This document shows, one piece after another, positions 45,305-57,530 of a stretch of DNA of 64,000 bases (its first letter is position 1; every line of letters begins with the position of its first letter). The translations under genes and the position numbers were made by a program. Under the pieces are notes generated by a model. That model was not told the origin of the DNA. It ran no database searches and worked only from the letters and a program-made list of their open reading frames with translations. The DNA comes from Heterohyrax brucei (lineage: Eukaryota > Chordata > Mammalia > Hyracoidea > Procaviidae). The stretch covers positions 7,927,501 through 7,991,500 of the forward strand of contig CM053143.1 in the NCBI GenBank assembly GCA_028571685.1. Reading direction: 5' to 3'.

Positions 45305-46045
45305 TGAGTACCCTGTTCTAGGTACTCAAATAAACAAGAAAAAGAAAAGCCCTATCTTCATGGAGTTTCAACTGTGGTGAGTACAGACATACAATACAGA
45401 AGTAATTACATAATTTCAGAGAGTTATAATAATACAAAGAAAATGAAAAAGATTGAATAGGAAGGCAGGGGACAGGATTCTTTAGATAAGGTAACATGAG
45501 AAGGCCTCTTGGGGACACTGAAATGACAGTGTAGCCTGTCATGTGGAACTGTCAAAGGGAAGAACAGGTCTCAGTGTGATGCATGCCAGGGGCAGAAATG
45601 CAGGTGATATGGCTGGAATGCAGTGAACAAGGAGGAAAGGGAAGTAGGGGCAAGAGAGGAGTGGTGGGGTAGAGGGGGTGCAAGGATGGGAAGTCCGCGA
45701 AGAAGGTTGGGCTAGATCACATGGGTCTTAAAGGCTATGGTGATGAGTTTGGATGGTATTCTAAGTGCAGTCAGGGATGATGTGGGAATTGCAATGCTTA
45801 AGCAGAAGAATCAGTGGGAGCTGATTTATATTTAGAAATATTACTGGAGCTGCTATGTGGAGAATGGACAGTAGGGTCAGGTAACTTGACAGTGAAAGAC
45901 AGCCAAACAGGAGTTGACCAGGACAGAAGATGACAGTGGCTTAGATTCTGGTGAAAGTATTAAAGATGATGAGAAGTAGCTGGATCAAGAATTTTGTTTT
46001 TTAAGTTCTGATGGGAATTGCAGAAAGACTGGATGATGGCAGTGA
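45305..46045 (-). mobile_element. LINE L2, antisense
   Basis: Complement of the L2 3' region: TTCTAGGTACTCAAATAAAC, CTTCATGGAGTTTCAACTGT, TTTAGATAAGGTAACATGAG AAGGCCTCTTGGGGACACTG, and GGTCTTAAAGGCTATGGTGA TGAGTTTGGATG. Confidence 0.72.
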
Positions 46046-46051
46046 TGTATT

Positions 46052-46241
46052 TCAGTTATGATTTGCCACTGAGCTGACCCCAATTTATGGCGACTCCACG
46101 GGTGTGCGTCAGAGTACACCTGTGCTGTAGAGCGTTATCAATGGCTGGTTTCTTGGAGTAGACTGCAGGCCTTTCTTCCAAGGCATGTTTGGGCAGAGTC
46201 AAACCTCTATCCTTTAGCTTAGCAGCGAAGAGTATTAACAA
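46052..46241 (-). mobile_element. AfroSINE, long subfamily
   Basis: TTGCCACTGAGCTGACCCCA tail complement, GGTGTGCGTCAGAGTACACC, long-form block GGAGTAGACTGCAGGCCTTT CTTCCAAGGC, and head complement AGCTTAGCAGCGAAGAGTATT. Confidence 0.85.
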
Positions 46242-46334
46242 CTTTCAGATTGAGGGATTGAGGAAACAGGAGATTGGGAGTTGGGAGGAAATTGTTTTAG
46301 ACCCGATAGTTATGGAGGAATATACATGGTATGG

Positions 46335-46803
46335 TGTCTTAGTTATCTTTGTAACAGAACTAGCACAAGTGGATGGCTTTAACAAAGAGAAGTGTATTCC
46401 CTCCCAGTAAAGCAGGCTAAAAGTCCAGCTCGACGGGGAAGGCATTCTCTGTAAGCTTTGGCATCCATGTTCCCCCAGTCTAAGAGCTTTTCCATACAGG
46501 AAACCTGGGTCCATATGTGCTCCACTCCTGCCTCTGATTTCTTAGAGGTATGATATCCTAGTCTCTCTCTGCTCACTTCTCCTACATTGCAAAGAGACTG
46601 CCTCAAAAGGCAATCCAATTTGTAGATTGAGTCCCACCTCAGTAACACAACTGCTGCCCATCCCCCCTTGTTAACATCACAGAGGTAGGATTTACAACAT
46701 ATAGGAAAATTACATCAGATGGCAAAATGAAAGACAGTCCTAAAATACCAGGAACCACAGCCCAGTCAAATTCATGTTTTGGGGTGGGACATAATCCATG
46801 ACA
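46335..46803 (-). mobile_element. LTR (ERVL/MaLR-like), reverse
   Basis: The low end, TGTCTTAGTTATCTTTGTAACAG and CAAGTGGATGGCTTTAACAAAG, is the complement of the LTR 3' phrase seen at 23.98 and 31.98 kb. The high end, GGTGGGACATAATCCATGACA, is the complement of the TGTCATGGATT start. I could not find a matching target duplication. Confidence 0.75.
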
Positions 46804-47018
46804 CACAGTATTTTTTTTAATAATAAATACAATATTTAATGATAGTATATACAAACAAGAAAACTGAGAGCAATATACACCCAATTTCCTAAACTTTTCT
46901 GGGTGCCACTGTTTTCTGGGTGTCTTACCTGTACAATAATGCTAACATAGGGCTTACCTTATAGATTTCCTGCAGATTAAATTTCTCAATATGTATAAAA
47001 GCACTGATACTGGGGGGA

Positions 47019-47183
47019 AATTCTGGTGGTGTAGTGGCTATGTGCTGTTGCGGCTAACCAAAAGGTCAGCAGTTCAGATTCACCAGGTGCTTCCTGGAAC
47101 CTCTATGGGACAGTTCTCTGTCCTACAGGGTCACTTATGAGTCGGAACTAACTCAGTGGCAGATGGTTTGGTTGGCTGGTTTA
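47019..47183 (+). mobile_element. AfroSINE, first of a direct pair
   Basis: AATTCTGGTGGTGTAGTGGC head to CAGATGGTTTGGTTGGCTGG. It directly abuts the next copy. Confidence 0.93.
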
Positions 47184-47189
47184 GACTAG

Positions 47190-47345
47190 GGAGCCCTGGT
47201 GGTACAGTGGTTAAACAGCTTGGCTGCTAACTGAAAGTTGGGCTGTTTGAAACCACCAGCTGCTCCATGGAAACCCTAAGGGACAGTTCTACTGTATCCT
47301 GTAGGATTGCTATAAATTGGCATTAACTTAACAGCTTGGGTAACT
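47190..47345 (+). mobile_element. AfroSINE, second of a direct pair
   Basis: GGAGCCCTGGTGGTACAGTG begins within about 10 bp of the T/G-rich tail of the previous copy, suggesting insertion into or next to that tail. Confidence 0.93.
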
Positions 47346-47349
47346 CAGA

Positions 47350-48145
47350 CTACTCTATGATATGTATTTACTGTTACATAAGTTCTAACTATTACTAATT
47401 AGTGCTACTATTGGAGCTGTTATTAACAATGGCCACCATAGTGGTGGAACTATAGAGAATTCTATTATATTTTTCTGTAATGCTTTTAATGCTACCTTTA
47501 GTTAGCAGAATAAAAGTTATTTAAAAATACATTTTAAAACACTAATACTACAATAGCCATATTGTTTATTTACTGCATAGGCAGCATTTTCAGAACATAT
47601 GGGTTTGAGCACTTCTTAAGAATTCTGATTCCTCTGGTGTCTGCTGACTGTAGGCTGGGAACAGCCTCATTAGGATAAACAATTACTGAGTTTCAAATAT
47701 TTACTCTTAAAGTGAATAACACTGAATCTAATAAACACAAGGATTTGGAGAATTCTCAGCATTATTAAGAAAAAACCTTTGCAAACAAGAATTACCTCTA
47801 ACAAGTGGTTTACTAACATCTAAGCTTTTTGATGTCTATTTCCTTCTCTTTTGAAAGCTTATATTTTTAGTTACAACATTTAATCTAACATTTCTCATTC
47901 TGATGTTTCTATTATTTAAAGGGAAGATTTGGGGATGACTTTTGTGGTGTTTTCTTCTCTTATGGTGTTATATTTGATGCTAAACGAATGCTGGGGATCA
48001 TTCATCACTAAACAGGGTTCATTCTCTGAAATCATGATTCATAATGAACTAGAAATAAGCAGTAAAGAGTCGGTATACATCTTACAGTCTCAGATGTGTG
48101 AATAAAGCTGCAATTAAAGTTACCTGACACAGAAAACTCAGAACA
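47350..48145. other. Intronic sequence, no gene recognised
   Basis: No family recognised. Confidence 0.35.
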
Positions 48146-48149
48146 TTAG

Positions 48150-50835
48150 TACCTGTTGTTATTGGGTGCCACCGAGTTGCTTCCAACTCATGGTGAACCT
48201 GTGCACAACAGAACAAAACCCTGCCCAGTCCTGCATCATCCTCACAATCACTGCCATGCTCGAGCTCACTGTTGCAGTCATCGGGTCAGTTCATCTCACT
48301 GAGGCTCTTTCTGTTTTATGCTGACCCTCTGCCAGGCATGGTATCTTTCTCCAGGCACTGGTCCTTCCTGATAATACGTCCAAAGTATGTGAGACGAAGT
48401 CTTTCCTTACTTCTAAGGAACATTATGGCTGTACTTTTTCTAAGTCAGAATTGTTGTTCTGACAGTCCACAGTATATTCAATATTCTTGGTAACCACCTT
48501 AACTCAAATACATCATTTCTTTTTCTTTTGTATTTGTTGTCCAGCTTTCACATATATATATGGCAAACCATGCCATGGTTTGGGCCAGGAGGACCTTAGT
48601 CCTCAAAGTGACATCTTTGTTATTTACTTACACTTTAAAGAGCTCTTTTGCCTGAGATTTGTCTAATGCAATACATGGTTTGATTTTTTGACTGCGGCTC
48701 TGTGAGTGTTGATTAAAGTTTTAAGTAAAACAAAATCCTTCACAACTTCAATCTTTATTTATTATGATGTTTTTTTATTGGTCCAGTAATGAGGATTTGT
48801 TTTCTTTATGTTGATATGGAATCCATACTGAAAGCTTTAGTATTTGCTCTTTATAAGTAAGTGCTTCAAGTGATCTTCCTTTTCAGCGAGCAAGACTGTA
48901 TCAACTGCATACTGCAGGTTTTTAATGAGTCTCCCTAGTATCCTGATGCGGTGCTCTTCTTCATACAGCCTGGCTTCTCAGATTATTTGCTCAACATACA
49001 CACTGAATAAGTATGGTGAAAGTAAATTCATATAACCTTGACTTTAAACCGTGGTGTATCTCCTTGTACAATCCTAATGACTGCCTCGTGGTCTAGGTAC
49101 ATGTTTTTCATGGGCACAATTAAGTGTTCTGAAATTACTATTCTTCACAATGTTATCCATAATTTGTGAAGATCAACCCAGTCCAATGCCTTTGTATAGT
49201 CAGTAAACTACAGGTAAACATCTTTCTGGTATTTTCTGCTTTTAGCCAAGATCTATCTATCATCATAATAATATCCCCCTTGTTTCATGCCCTTTTCTGA
49301 ATCTGACTTGAATTTCTAGCTTACATTGCCTTCCTATGTACTGATGCAACCTTTCTGAGTCATCTTTGACATAATTTTACTTGCATGTGATACTAATGAG
49401 ATTGTTTCATAATTTCCCCCATACCGTTAGCTCAGCTTTGTTTGGAAGAGTCGCATATATGGACCTCTTCCAGTTGATCGGCCAGATAGCTGTCTTCCAA
49501 ATTTCATGGCACAGACAATGAGCACTTCTAGTATTATATTCATTTGTTAAAAACATATCAATCAGTATTCCATCATCTCCTGGAATTTTGTTATTTGACA
49601 ATGCCTTCAGTGCCACTTATTATTCCTCCTTCAGTACCATTGGTTCTTGATCCTATGCTCCTTCCTGAAGTGGCTGAACACTGACAATTCTTTTTGGTAC
49701 ACTGACTGTGTGTTTCTTCCACCTTTTTTGATAGATCCTGTGTCATTCATTTGTTTTGCCCACAGTATCCTTACAATATTGCAACTTGAGGCTAAATTTT
49801 TTCTTTAGTTGTCTCAGCTTGAAAAATACCAAGCATGATCTTCTCTTTTCATTTTCTGACTCCAAGTCCTTGCATATTCATTACAATGCTTTAGTGTGTC
49901 TTCTCAAGCCAACCTTTGAAATCTTCTGTTTAGCTCTTTTACTTCACTATTTCCCCTGTTTGCGTCAGCTATTTTACATTCAAGAGCAAGGTTCAAAGTC
50001 TCTTCTGATAAGCATTTTGGTCTTGTCTTCATGTCTTTTTGGTAACCTTTTTGCTTTCTTCATGTATGATGTCCTTGATGGCATTCTGCAAGTCTTCTCG
50101 TTGTCAGCTCATTATTGTTCAATGCATCATCTATTCTTAAGGTGCTTCTAACCCCAGGCAGGACTTATTTAAGGTAGTACTTTGGATCTCATGGATTTCT
50201 TTTAATTAACTTGCTTCAACTTGAACTTGTGTAGGAGCAACTGATAGTCCATTCTGCAGTCTGCCCTGGCCTTGCTCTCACTGATGATAATGGAGCTCCT
50301 CCATTGTCTTTTCTCACAGATATAGTTGATCTGATTCCTGTGTATTCCATCTGGCAAGGCCTATATATACAGTCACCATTTATGGCATTATTGGAAAATA
50401 AAGGTATTTGCAATGAATAGGTCATATGTCTTGCAAAATTCTACAGTGACATGTGTTGTTTCTGTCATTAAGGCTGTATTTTCCAACTACTGATCCATCT
50501 TTGTTTCCAACTTGCACATTCTAATTACAGCAATTATATATATATTTTGATTACGTTTGATCAATTTCAGATGGTAGAAGTTGTTAAAAATGTTGAATTT
50601 CTTCATCTTTGGCATTCATGGTTAGTGGGTCAATTTGAATAATATTCATGTTAGCTAGTCTTCCATATAGGTGTATGGATGTTCTCCTGTCACTGACAGT
50701 ATGGTATTTCAGGATCAGTGGAAGTCAACCCAAGCCATCTGTCTGCTTAGCCTACATCTCTCATCATCTGTTTAATATTGTGGTCCTGCCCATTTAAGCA
50801 ACAGTGTGAAACCAAATCCACCTTCATAGAGCAAT
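48150..50835 (-). mobile_element. RTE (BovB-like) LINE, 2.7 kb, inactive
   Basis: The longest RTE here, lying in reverse. The low end is the tail complement (GTTGTTATTGGGTGCCACCG AG). The RT segment reads on the minus strand ALKALSNNKIPGDDGILIDM near 49550-49610. The endonuclease region lies around 50200-50600, and the 5' part reaches about 50835. It has many stops and frameshifts. It extends further 5' than the 37.4-kb copy. Confidence 0.88.
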
Positions 50836-50839
50836 ACAG

Positions 50840-51278
50840 GAAAGCTTTTCTGAAATCAGATTGTGTAAGTCTTCAGGGAAAGTGAGAAAGGATGCCCAGA
50901 TTCCAAACATAGGAAAGCAGTTATATCAGCTATAAAAGCTATGCTCCCCTCTCCCATTTTTATGTCACTACTGACTCCTATACCTTTTATGTGAAAATAA
51001 CTTAAAAAGAAATAAAAACACTTCAGTCAAAGGAAAGAGTTAGAACACAGATTTAACAAAAACAGAAATCCAGCCTTCTGTTTCCCTCTTTATAAGCTGA
51101 TAGATACTGGAATTTATTGGAATTTGAATATGTATGTTAAAAAAAAGGAATATCCATTGAAAAACTCTTAATAACTGATCAGCTGTGATTCTCTATAAGT
51201 TACCTCAGTTAACCTGTTTATTTGTCCAAGCATAATATATATATGTAAAAGAAAATTTAAAGAAAAATTAATGACCTG
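50840..51278. other. Intronic sequence, no gene recognised
   Basis: No family recognised; A-rich near 51000-51070. Confidence 0.35.
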
Positions 51279-51280
51279 AC

Positions 51281-51421
51281 TGGAGCCCTGGTAGCACAGT
51301 AGTTAATCAGAAGATCAGCAGTCCGAATCCACCAGCTACTCCTTCAAAATCATATAGGGTAATTCTGCGCTGTCCTACAGGGTCACTATGAGTTGGACTC
51401 AATAGCAGTGGATTTGATTTT
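51281..51421 (+). mobile_element. AfroSINE with head deletion
   Basis: GGAGCCCTGGTAGCACAGTA GTTAA is joined directly to TCAGAAGATCAGCAGTCCG, losing the stretch between the A and B boxes. Normal tail. Confidence 0.92.
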
Positions 51422-51424
51422 CCT

Positions 51425-51928
51425 GAAATGACTGATTAGTCTTTCCTAACTTATATTTTTTTCTATAATAGTTTTGAATATTTCTACCGTTAACAGTACT
51501 TATTACAGTGCCTTTGTTTAAAGAGATATATATTTTCTAGACTCTAAGTTCCACTTAAACTAAAGCAAGTTGCCCATAAACATACTTAAAATTATAATTT
51601 TGAAGCATAGCTTCAGAATAGCAGAAAAGAGTCTTGACAGATCTATAAGGGAAGAAAAAGAGTGTCCCAGAGTACAAGACACTGATGTCAACACTAGTGT
51701 GAGTAGAATTTCATTTGAAACAATAAAGAGCTATGCTGGGAGGGCATTCAAGGAATCTTTTCACCTAACATATAAACTGTGACTAGATAAATTAACGTCT
51801 GCTCAAAATATGCAGTCTACTTATGGGATAATGTAAACCCGATTTAAAACCTGCTTTTATAACAGAAAATAAATGTAATTGCTGACCACTATATTATTTA
51901 AGGATTATTTTAACCAAATAATTTATAC
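51425..51928. other. Intronic sequence, no gene recognised
   Basis: No family recognised. Confidence 0.35.
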
Positions 51929-51931
51929 TAG

Positions 51932-52640
51932 TGTGGTGTGATAGATCACTTTTGTATGGCCTTTCTAGCCATGGTCTTGTAACCCCTACCCAGTCGATAG
52001 CGCAGGACTGTGCAGATACGCTAATTGTGGCCCACCAAAGGACTGTTCAGTTTTGCCATCTCCCTGGACTTGATATGATCCATCCCAGACTCAGAAGAAA
52101 GAGTACTCTGTCACTGGCATGGAAGAAGAGCTAGGAGCTAGTGAGTCCTTTGGACCTAGAATCTCTGTGCTAGGAAGCTCATGGAACCAGAAGCCAGTGC
52201 GAGAGGGATGTAACAGTGAAGGCAGAGACCTAGCAGCAAAGACGTGGTGGCAGTAGACTGCATGGTGGGCTTCTCAGCCTAGAGACAGACAATGCTGATT
52301 GCCTTTAGGCAGAGGCCTAGGGCCAGGAAGAGGCATGCAAGTGAGCATGGCTGGGAATAGGCTGTCCTGATGGAAGAACTGTATCCTTGAGTGTTCCTGA
52401 GCCTGAATCATAAACTGTTACTTCCCTAACAATCATGAGTATAGCTTGTGAGTTCTGTGTGGCCACTGCAATAATTTATCAAACCAAGTAGAGTGCTGTG
52501 GTTGATGTCTGAGTTGGTAAAAGTGGCTGAGAGAGGAGGCATAGCTGACCTCTGCTTCATAGGAATCAGCCTGGGGTTGTTGGTCTTCATTCTCCTTCCC
52601 CTTCAAGAGGAGAGAGATCAGACACTTGCTCCCCTGTCAT
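51932..52640 (+). mobile_element. LTR-like repeat A (unclassified ERV family)
   Basis: Shares a colinear chain of segments with 54073-55010: GGCCTTTCTAGCCATGGTCT TGTA, CCCAGACTCAGAAGAAAG, CTGTATCCTTGAGTGTTCCT GAGCC, CAATCATGAGTATAGCTTGT GAGTTC and TCATTCTCCTTCCCCTTC. Layout and TG start suggest an LTR; the ends are not sharply defined. Confidence 0.62.
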
Positions 52641-52644
52641 TTTC

Positions 52645-53722
52645 ACAACTAAACATAGGCTATCTAAAAGTGTTTCTGGGAATGCTATGATAAATAACAA
52701 ACCCTTCCTTAAAGAATTTAGTCTTGTTGAATTACCGTGAAACAGCATAGTATGGTAGCAACTGGTCTTATCTTTTGAGCTAGGGTGGGTACGACCTATA
52801 TTTTAACAAATATAACAGAAGTCATCAATGGCTTTAAAAAATCGGAATTCAGAGACAGTTTACTAAATTCCAACTAGGTTGAAGGGAAGCGTCACAAAAG
52901 AGTGAGACAAGGTGAAAATGGTGTTGGGCCAAGAAAAACGGTGAAACGACAAGACAGTGGAAAAACACGGGAGGATCTAGATCTCAAGGTGGTATACTGT
53001 AGAGGCAAACACAATAAGAGGCCTAAATCACAGAAAGTCTCTAACATCAGATAAAGCACAGATGATTCTAGAAGAAGCTGAAACATCTGACAGACAACAA
53101 ACCATGGCACAGAAAATTAGAAGAGATGGGTACAAAAATATGCCCCATTAAAAGATTGGATCAGAGGAGCTGATGACTGTTTTTAATATGTACAATAGAA
53201 ATGATGAAACAAAAGAGGCCCCATGAACTAGAAAAAATAAAAAAATACTACATAGGGACCACTAGACTGGGAAGCCACCAGACCACTAGACAGGCAAAGC
53301 ATTAGAAATACATCCAGTAAAAAAAAGAGTGCGTTTCCCCTGGAGAGCAAGGAATAGATTTTATTCATGGAGCAATGCGTGAGTTCAGTTAGGGAAAAGA
53401 GCATCACAAATGGAAATCTGTGGAAAACCTATGTTTCTCATTGGGCAGAGAAAGAACTCACTAAAGAATTTACCGAAGAGGTAGGACGCCCTGAGGTTGA
53501 CAGTTTAGCAATTACAGAGAGACCGAGTGGTCCACAGAGTAAAATGCCACCACAAGGACTAGACGTGAGGCTGGCCGTTAGATGTGGTAAGTTTAATTAC
53601 TGACACCAATGGTCATAGCTATGTTAGTTTTTATGTCAATATACACCCATATAGGATGCATATATAAGCCATACTGAAGTGAAAAGCACTCTACATGTTT
53701 TCTATGAAGGAGCTTCTATATT
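52645..53722. other. Sequence between two LTR-like repeats
   Basis: About 1.1 kb with no gag/pol-like frame or other recognisable content. The 78-codon frame at 53367 has no known domain. Confidence 0.35.
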
Positions 53723-53724
53723 CA

Positions 53725-53890
53725 GGGAGCCCTGGTGTCATAGTAGTTAAGTGCTGTGGCTGCTAAACACAAGGTGAGCAATTTTAATCCACCAGGCACT
53801 CCTTGGAAACCCAAGGGGGCAGTTCTCCTCTGGCATATAGGGTTGCTGTGAGTTTGGATTGACTCAACAGCAGTGAGTTTTTTGGTTTAT
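53725..53890 (+). mobile_element. AfroSINE
   Basis: AGGGAGCCCTGGTGTCATAG head, GGCAGTTCTCCTCTGGCATA TAGGG body, CAACAGCAGTGAGTTTTTTGG end. Complete. Confidence 0.94.
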
Positions 53891-54072
53891 ATTCAGCGAA
53901 TTTGTCATACACGGTAGTAAAATATACTTGAGCATATGCAAGGATTTTACAAAGATCTAAAACCAGTTCATCTCCAGAAACAGTTACTGAGCATGCTAAT
54001 CAGCTGTTGATAATACAATGATGAATATATATACTAAAACAAACCAACAAACCAACAAAAAACACTTTACAG

Positions 54073-55010
54073 TGTAGTGGATCACTTTTGTGTGGCCTTT
54101 CTCAACATGGTCTTGTACCTCCAACCCAAGTAACTGGGTAGGGGTATGCAAATAAGGTCTCTAGGACCCTATCAAAGCGATTGGTCAATTTTGTGATCCC
54201 ACTAGGCTTCAAATGAGCCGTCCCAGAGGTGGAAAGGAAAGGATGTCATCATCATCTCAAAGAAGAGCCAGTAGCAGAATATGTCCTCTGGACCAGGGAT
54301 CCCTGGTTTTAAGAAGCTCCTGGAATGGGGGGGGGGGGTGGAGTGGAAGGGAAAGACAAGGAAAGGAAGGAAGAGACAGAATGAGAGACCTGTAACACTG
54401 AAAACAGGGAGAGGTGGTGACAGAGAAATGGTGAAGGACAGACTGGTAGGAGACAATGCACTGGGCTCCCCAACACATGGAGTGAGAAAGCTGAGTGCCT
54501 CTGGATAGGACTCTTGTTGGATGAGGAGGACACTTTCAGGCATTTGGTGAAGTTATGTGTGCAAACCCACTGAGCCACAGCTGAGCGCCTCCTGGCCAAG
54601 GCATACTGGTAGAATGGGGTACCTCTGGGTACTTAACTGGCAGAGCTAAAAGAGCTTGTGACATTTGCTGGAGCAGGGGTACAGGTTAAGGGGCCAGAGA
54701 AGCATGGCTGTGGGCACAGTTGAGAAGAACTGTATCCTGAGAATTCTGGAACTTGAACTGTAACCTGTTAATTCTTCAATAAACCTCATAATCATGAGTA
54801 CAGACTGTGAGTTCTAGAAGGCCACTGCAGTCAATTATGGAACTCAGCAGGGAAGTAGAGAGTGCTGTGGAAGGGGTGGTTGATGTCAGAATTGGTAAAG
54901 TGGTGGAGACAGGAGGCATGACTGAGCTCTGCCTCATAGAAACCAGCCTTGGACTATTTATCCTCATTCTCCTTCCTCCTGAAGTGGGGTGAGATGCTGT
55001 CCTCATGCTA
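54073..55010 (+). mobile_element. LTR-like repeat B (same family as A)
   Basis: TGTAGTGGATCACTTTTGTG TGGCC start; TTCAATAAACCTCATAATCA TGAG (polyadenylation signal); ends around CCTGAAGTGGGGTGAGATGC TGTCC. It is about 230 bp longer than repeat A, with a G10 run at 54327 and an A/G-rich purine tract to 54420. Confidence 0.62.
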
Positions 55011-55889
55011 TTTTTATGTGCTTCTGCATTTTATTTGCCACTGCAATCACTGGCATGTATGAATATATTTATATACATTGTAAGCTAATTATTTAGAATT
55101 CCCCGGGAAAAACTTAGGATTTTTTCAGATCTGTGGATCCGTGTTCTATAAAATATCTTATAAGGAGATTAATACCAAATGTTTTTGTTTTAATTGTGCT
55201 TTAGGTGAAAGTCTGCAGAGTAAATTAGCTCCCCATTCAAACTAATTTTGTAGGTACCATTCAGTAGTGTCTATTACATGAAGTATCCTGTGATACTGGT
55301 TGCATTCTCCACAATGTCTTAGCACTGTCTCCATTTCTGTTCTGAGTTCCCCATTTCTTTTCCTCTAGTTTTCATTTTTGCTTTTAGGAAAATGTCCGTT
55401 TGTTCTAAGAGACACATTCCTCTTGAGTGTTACTCTGTATTTTATGGGCTTGTCTACTGATTGGCTGAGAGGTGGTTTCTGAAAACGGCTTCAGTTCCAG
55501 GTCAGAAGGGTATCTTAGGGTCATAATTTCAACAGATTTTTCCAGTCTCTGTCACACCACTAAATGTCATCTTTTTTGTGTATTTGGCTTTTTATTCTAC
55601 GTTTCTCCCACTCTGTGTGGAGCCGTCTGTTGTGTTCCCAGCCAGAGTGCTCACTAGTGGTAGCTGGGCACCAGCTAGTTCTTCTTATTCAGGTGCCAGG
55701 GAGCCTTGGCTCATGTGGTCTGTTAGTTCTCTGGACTAATTCCTCCCTTTCCTCCAGACAGGAAGAGACCAAGAGGTTTATCTCAGAGGGCTGCTCAGAA
55801 GCTTTTAAGATCCCCAATGCTACTCACTAAAGCAGGATGCAGAACACTGCTCTTTATGGACTTTGTTGTGCCACCTGACATAGAGTCCC

Positions 55890-55904
55890 CTGTCCTTCAC
55901 CTTC
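55890..55904 (+). repeat. Target-site duplication of the tail-only SINE, left
   Basis: CTGTCCTTCACCTTC, identical to 55930-55944. Confidence 0.9.
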
Positions 55905-55929
55905 CGACTCGACGGCACTTGGCTTTTGG
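55905..55929 (+). mobile_element. Tail-only AfroSINE insertion, 25 bp
   Basis: CGACTCGACGGCACTTGGCT followed by TTTGG is the very end of a SINE/RTE-type tail, with no body, precisely bracketed by perfect 15-bp direct repeats. This is an extreme 5' truncation. Confidence 0.88.
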
Positions 55930-55944
55930 CTGTCCTTCACCTTC
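55930..55944 (+). repeat. Target-site duplication of the tail-only SINE, right
   Basis: CTGTCCTTCACCTTC. Confidence 0.9.
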
Positions 55945-56349
55945 ATGCCTACGAAATTAGTCCTCTAAAATGTTTGGTTACATCTAAGAAGTTTCCATGA
56001 GTGTGCCATCTGTGTCTATATTAATATACATGCAGCATCAACAGTTATGTATATAGAAATAGCCACATTCAGACCTGTAACTGCAGATGGGTGTGCTCTC
56101 TTATGCCCTCCCGTACCTCTTCAGCACAGCTATTTACCTCTGTATCCATTACATATTGTTTGTTAATACTACTGTTGCAGGAGTGTCTGTGTTATAGTAA
56201 TTACCGTAATGGCCCTTTATTCCTGAGCTTCACTTAGTGTCTTCCATTGCCTTGGTCATGTTGTACTGACTTCCCCCGTATTTGGATTGCCTTTCCCTTC
56301 ACTAACATTAACACATCTTCTGTTAGTCAGTAGTTCACTAAGTGTTATC

Positions 56350-56822
56350 TTAAGCTTCAGTATAGCAATTCTGCTTCTGAAACATGCTGTAATAAACATT
56401 ATTTGATTTTTTCTCCCTGGACATCAACCATCTTTATGTTATGATATACATTTAGATGCTGATACAGCTGACACGAGACACTGAAACCTAAAAGGTACTG
56501 AACCTAGCTGGGTACCATGACCCTGAGTTATTTAGAAGTTTGTGATTTCAGCATTTGTTTACCACTTTTGTTAAAAAATATGATATAAACATACTCCATC
56601 ATGATCATTTTGAGCAACAGAGTATGGCTTCTTTATATAAATTTAACTAATGAGCCAAAGCTTCAAGCAGTTTTTTTCCAAGTGTTTTTTCTATTACTGT
56701 TTTCACTGTTATGGTTATTGGCCTTTGATTTACCAACTCAGTAAAAAGCATTATTTTTGTTAGGTTTTGCTTGTAGGTAAGATCACAATGCTTTTCTGTC
56801 AGTTCATACCAGCTCTTCTATC
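56350..56822. other. Intronic sequence, no gene recognised
   Basis: No family recognised. Confidence 0.35.
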
Positions 56823-56826
56823 TCCA

Positions 56827-57030
56827 AGTAGCCCGGGTGGTGCAGTGGTTAAGTGCTTGCCTGCTAAAATGAAAGGTCTTCTATGTTTGAACCCACCAGC
56901 TGCTGTGAGGGAGAAAGATGTGGCAGTCTGCTTATGTAAAGATTTACAGCCTTGGAAACCCTGTGGGGCAGGTCTACTGTGTCCTATGGGATCTCTTTGA
57001 GTGGGAATCGACTTGATAGCAACATACCAT
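56827..57030 (+). mobile_element. AfroSINE, long subfamily, well preserved
   Basis: AGCCCGGGTGGTGCAGTGGT head. It retains GAGAAAGATGTGGCAGTCTG CTTATGTAAAGATTTACAGCC ahead of TTGGAAACCCTGTGGGGCAG. Tail GAGTGGGAATCGACTTGATAGC. Best local example of the longer form. Confidence 0.93.
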
Positions 57031-57375
57031 TTATTATTTCAGGAATTTACATGTGATAGAGCTTATGACAAAAATTCATCCCCCCATTCCAGGGATTCTT
57101 CAAAGACATTAATGACATTTATATCACTGTATGTTTTTGACATGACAGTATGCCTATTCAACATCTGATTTAGAGCAAACTTACTACTCCTAAAATATTA
57201 AAAATGGCATCTTAATGTGACATCAGATACCTTAGATAGTAGCTATAAAATGGGATGAAAAAAATTATTCCTGAAGTTTTCAGTATCTGAGTAATTGATG
57301 AAATGTTTATTACTTGAGAGTTAGGAAAGAAAATTTTTAATGTTCTCAGACAATAAACAAACTTACTATGAAGTA

Positions 57376-57530
57376 GGAAGCCCTGGTGGTGTAGTGGTTA
57401 AATGCTACAACTGCTAATCCAAAGGCTGGCAGTTCCAATCTACCAGGCACTCCTTGGAAAATCTATGGGGTAGTTTTTCTCTGTCCTGTCGAGTGGCTGT
57501 GAGTCAGAGGCAGCAATGGGTTGGTTTGAT
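57376..57530 (+). mobile_element. AfroSINE, short subfamily
   Basis: GGAAGCCCTGGTGGTGTAGT head; TTTTTCTCTGTCCTGTCGAG body; the tail has lost GGAATCGACTC (GAGTCAGAGGCAGCAATGGG). Confidence 0.93.

Larger units (their letters stand above)
55180..56345 (-). mobile_element. L1 3' UTR, reverse
   Basis: The low end TTTTGTTTTAATTGTGCTTT AGGTGAAAGTCTGC is the complement of an L1-type terminus (GTAAACTTTCACTTAAA..., seen forward at 63391). Further landmarks: CTGTTGTGTTCCCAGCCAGA, CTTTTAAGATCCCCAATGCT ACTCAC, and AGGATGCAGAACACTGCTCT TTATGGAC. Recognised from memory of afrotherian genomic repeats, so subfamily is unassigned. It hosts a 25-bp tail-only SINE insertion. Confidence 0.6.

Noticed and set aside
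54202..54599. Ser/Pro/Phe-rich frames of 96-113 codons, reverse strand
   Set aside because: Translation of a purine-rich tract within LTR-like repeat B.
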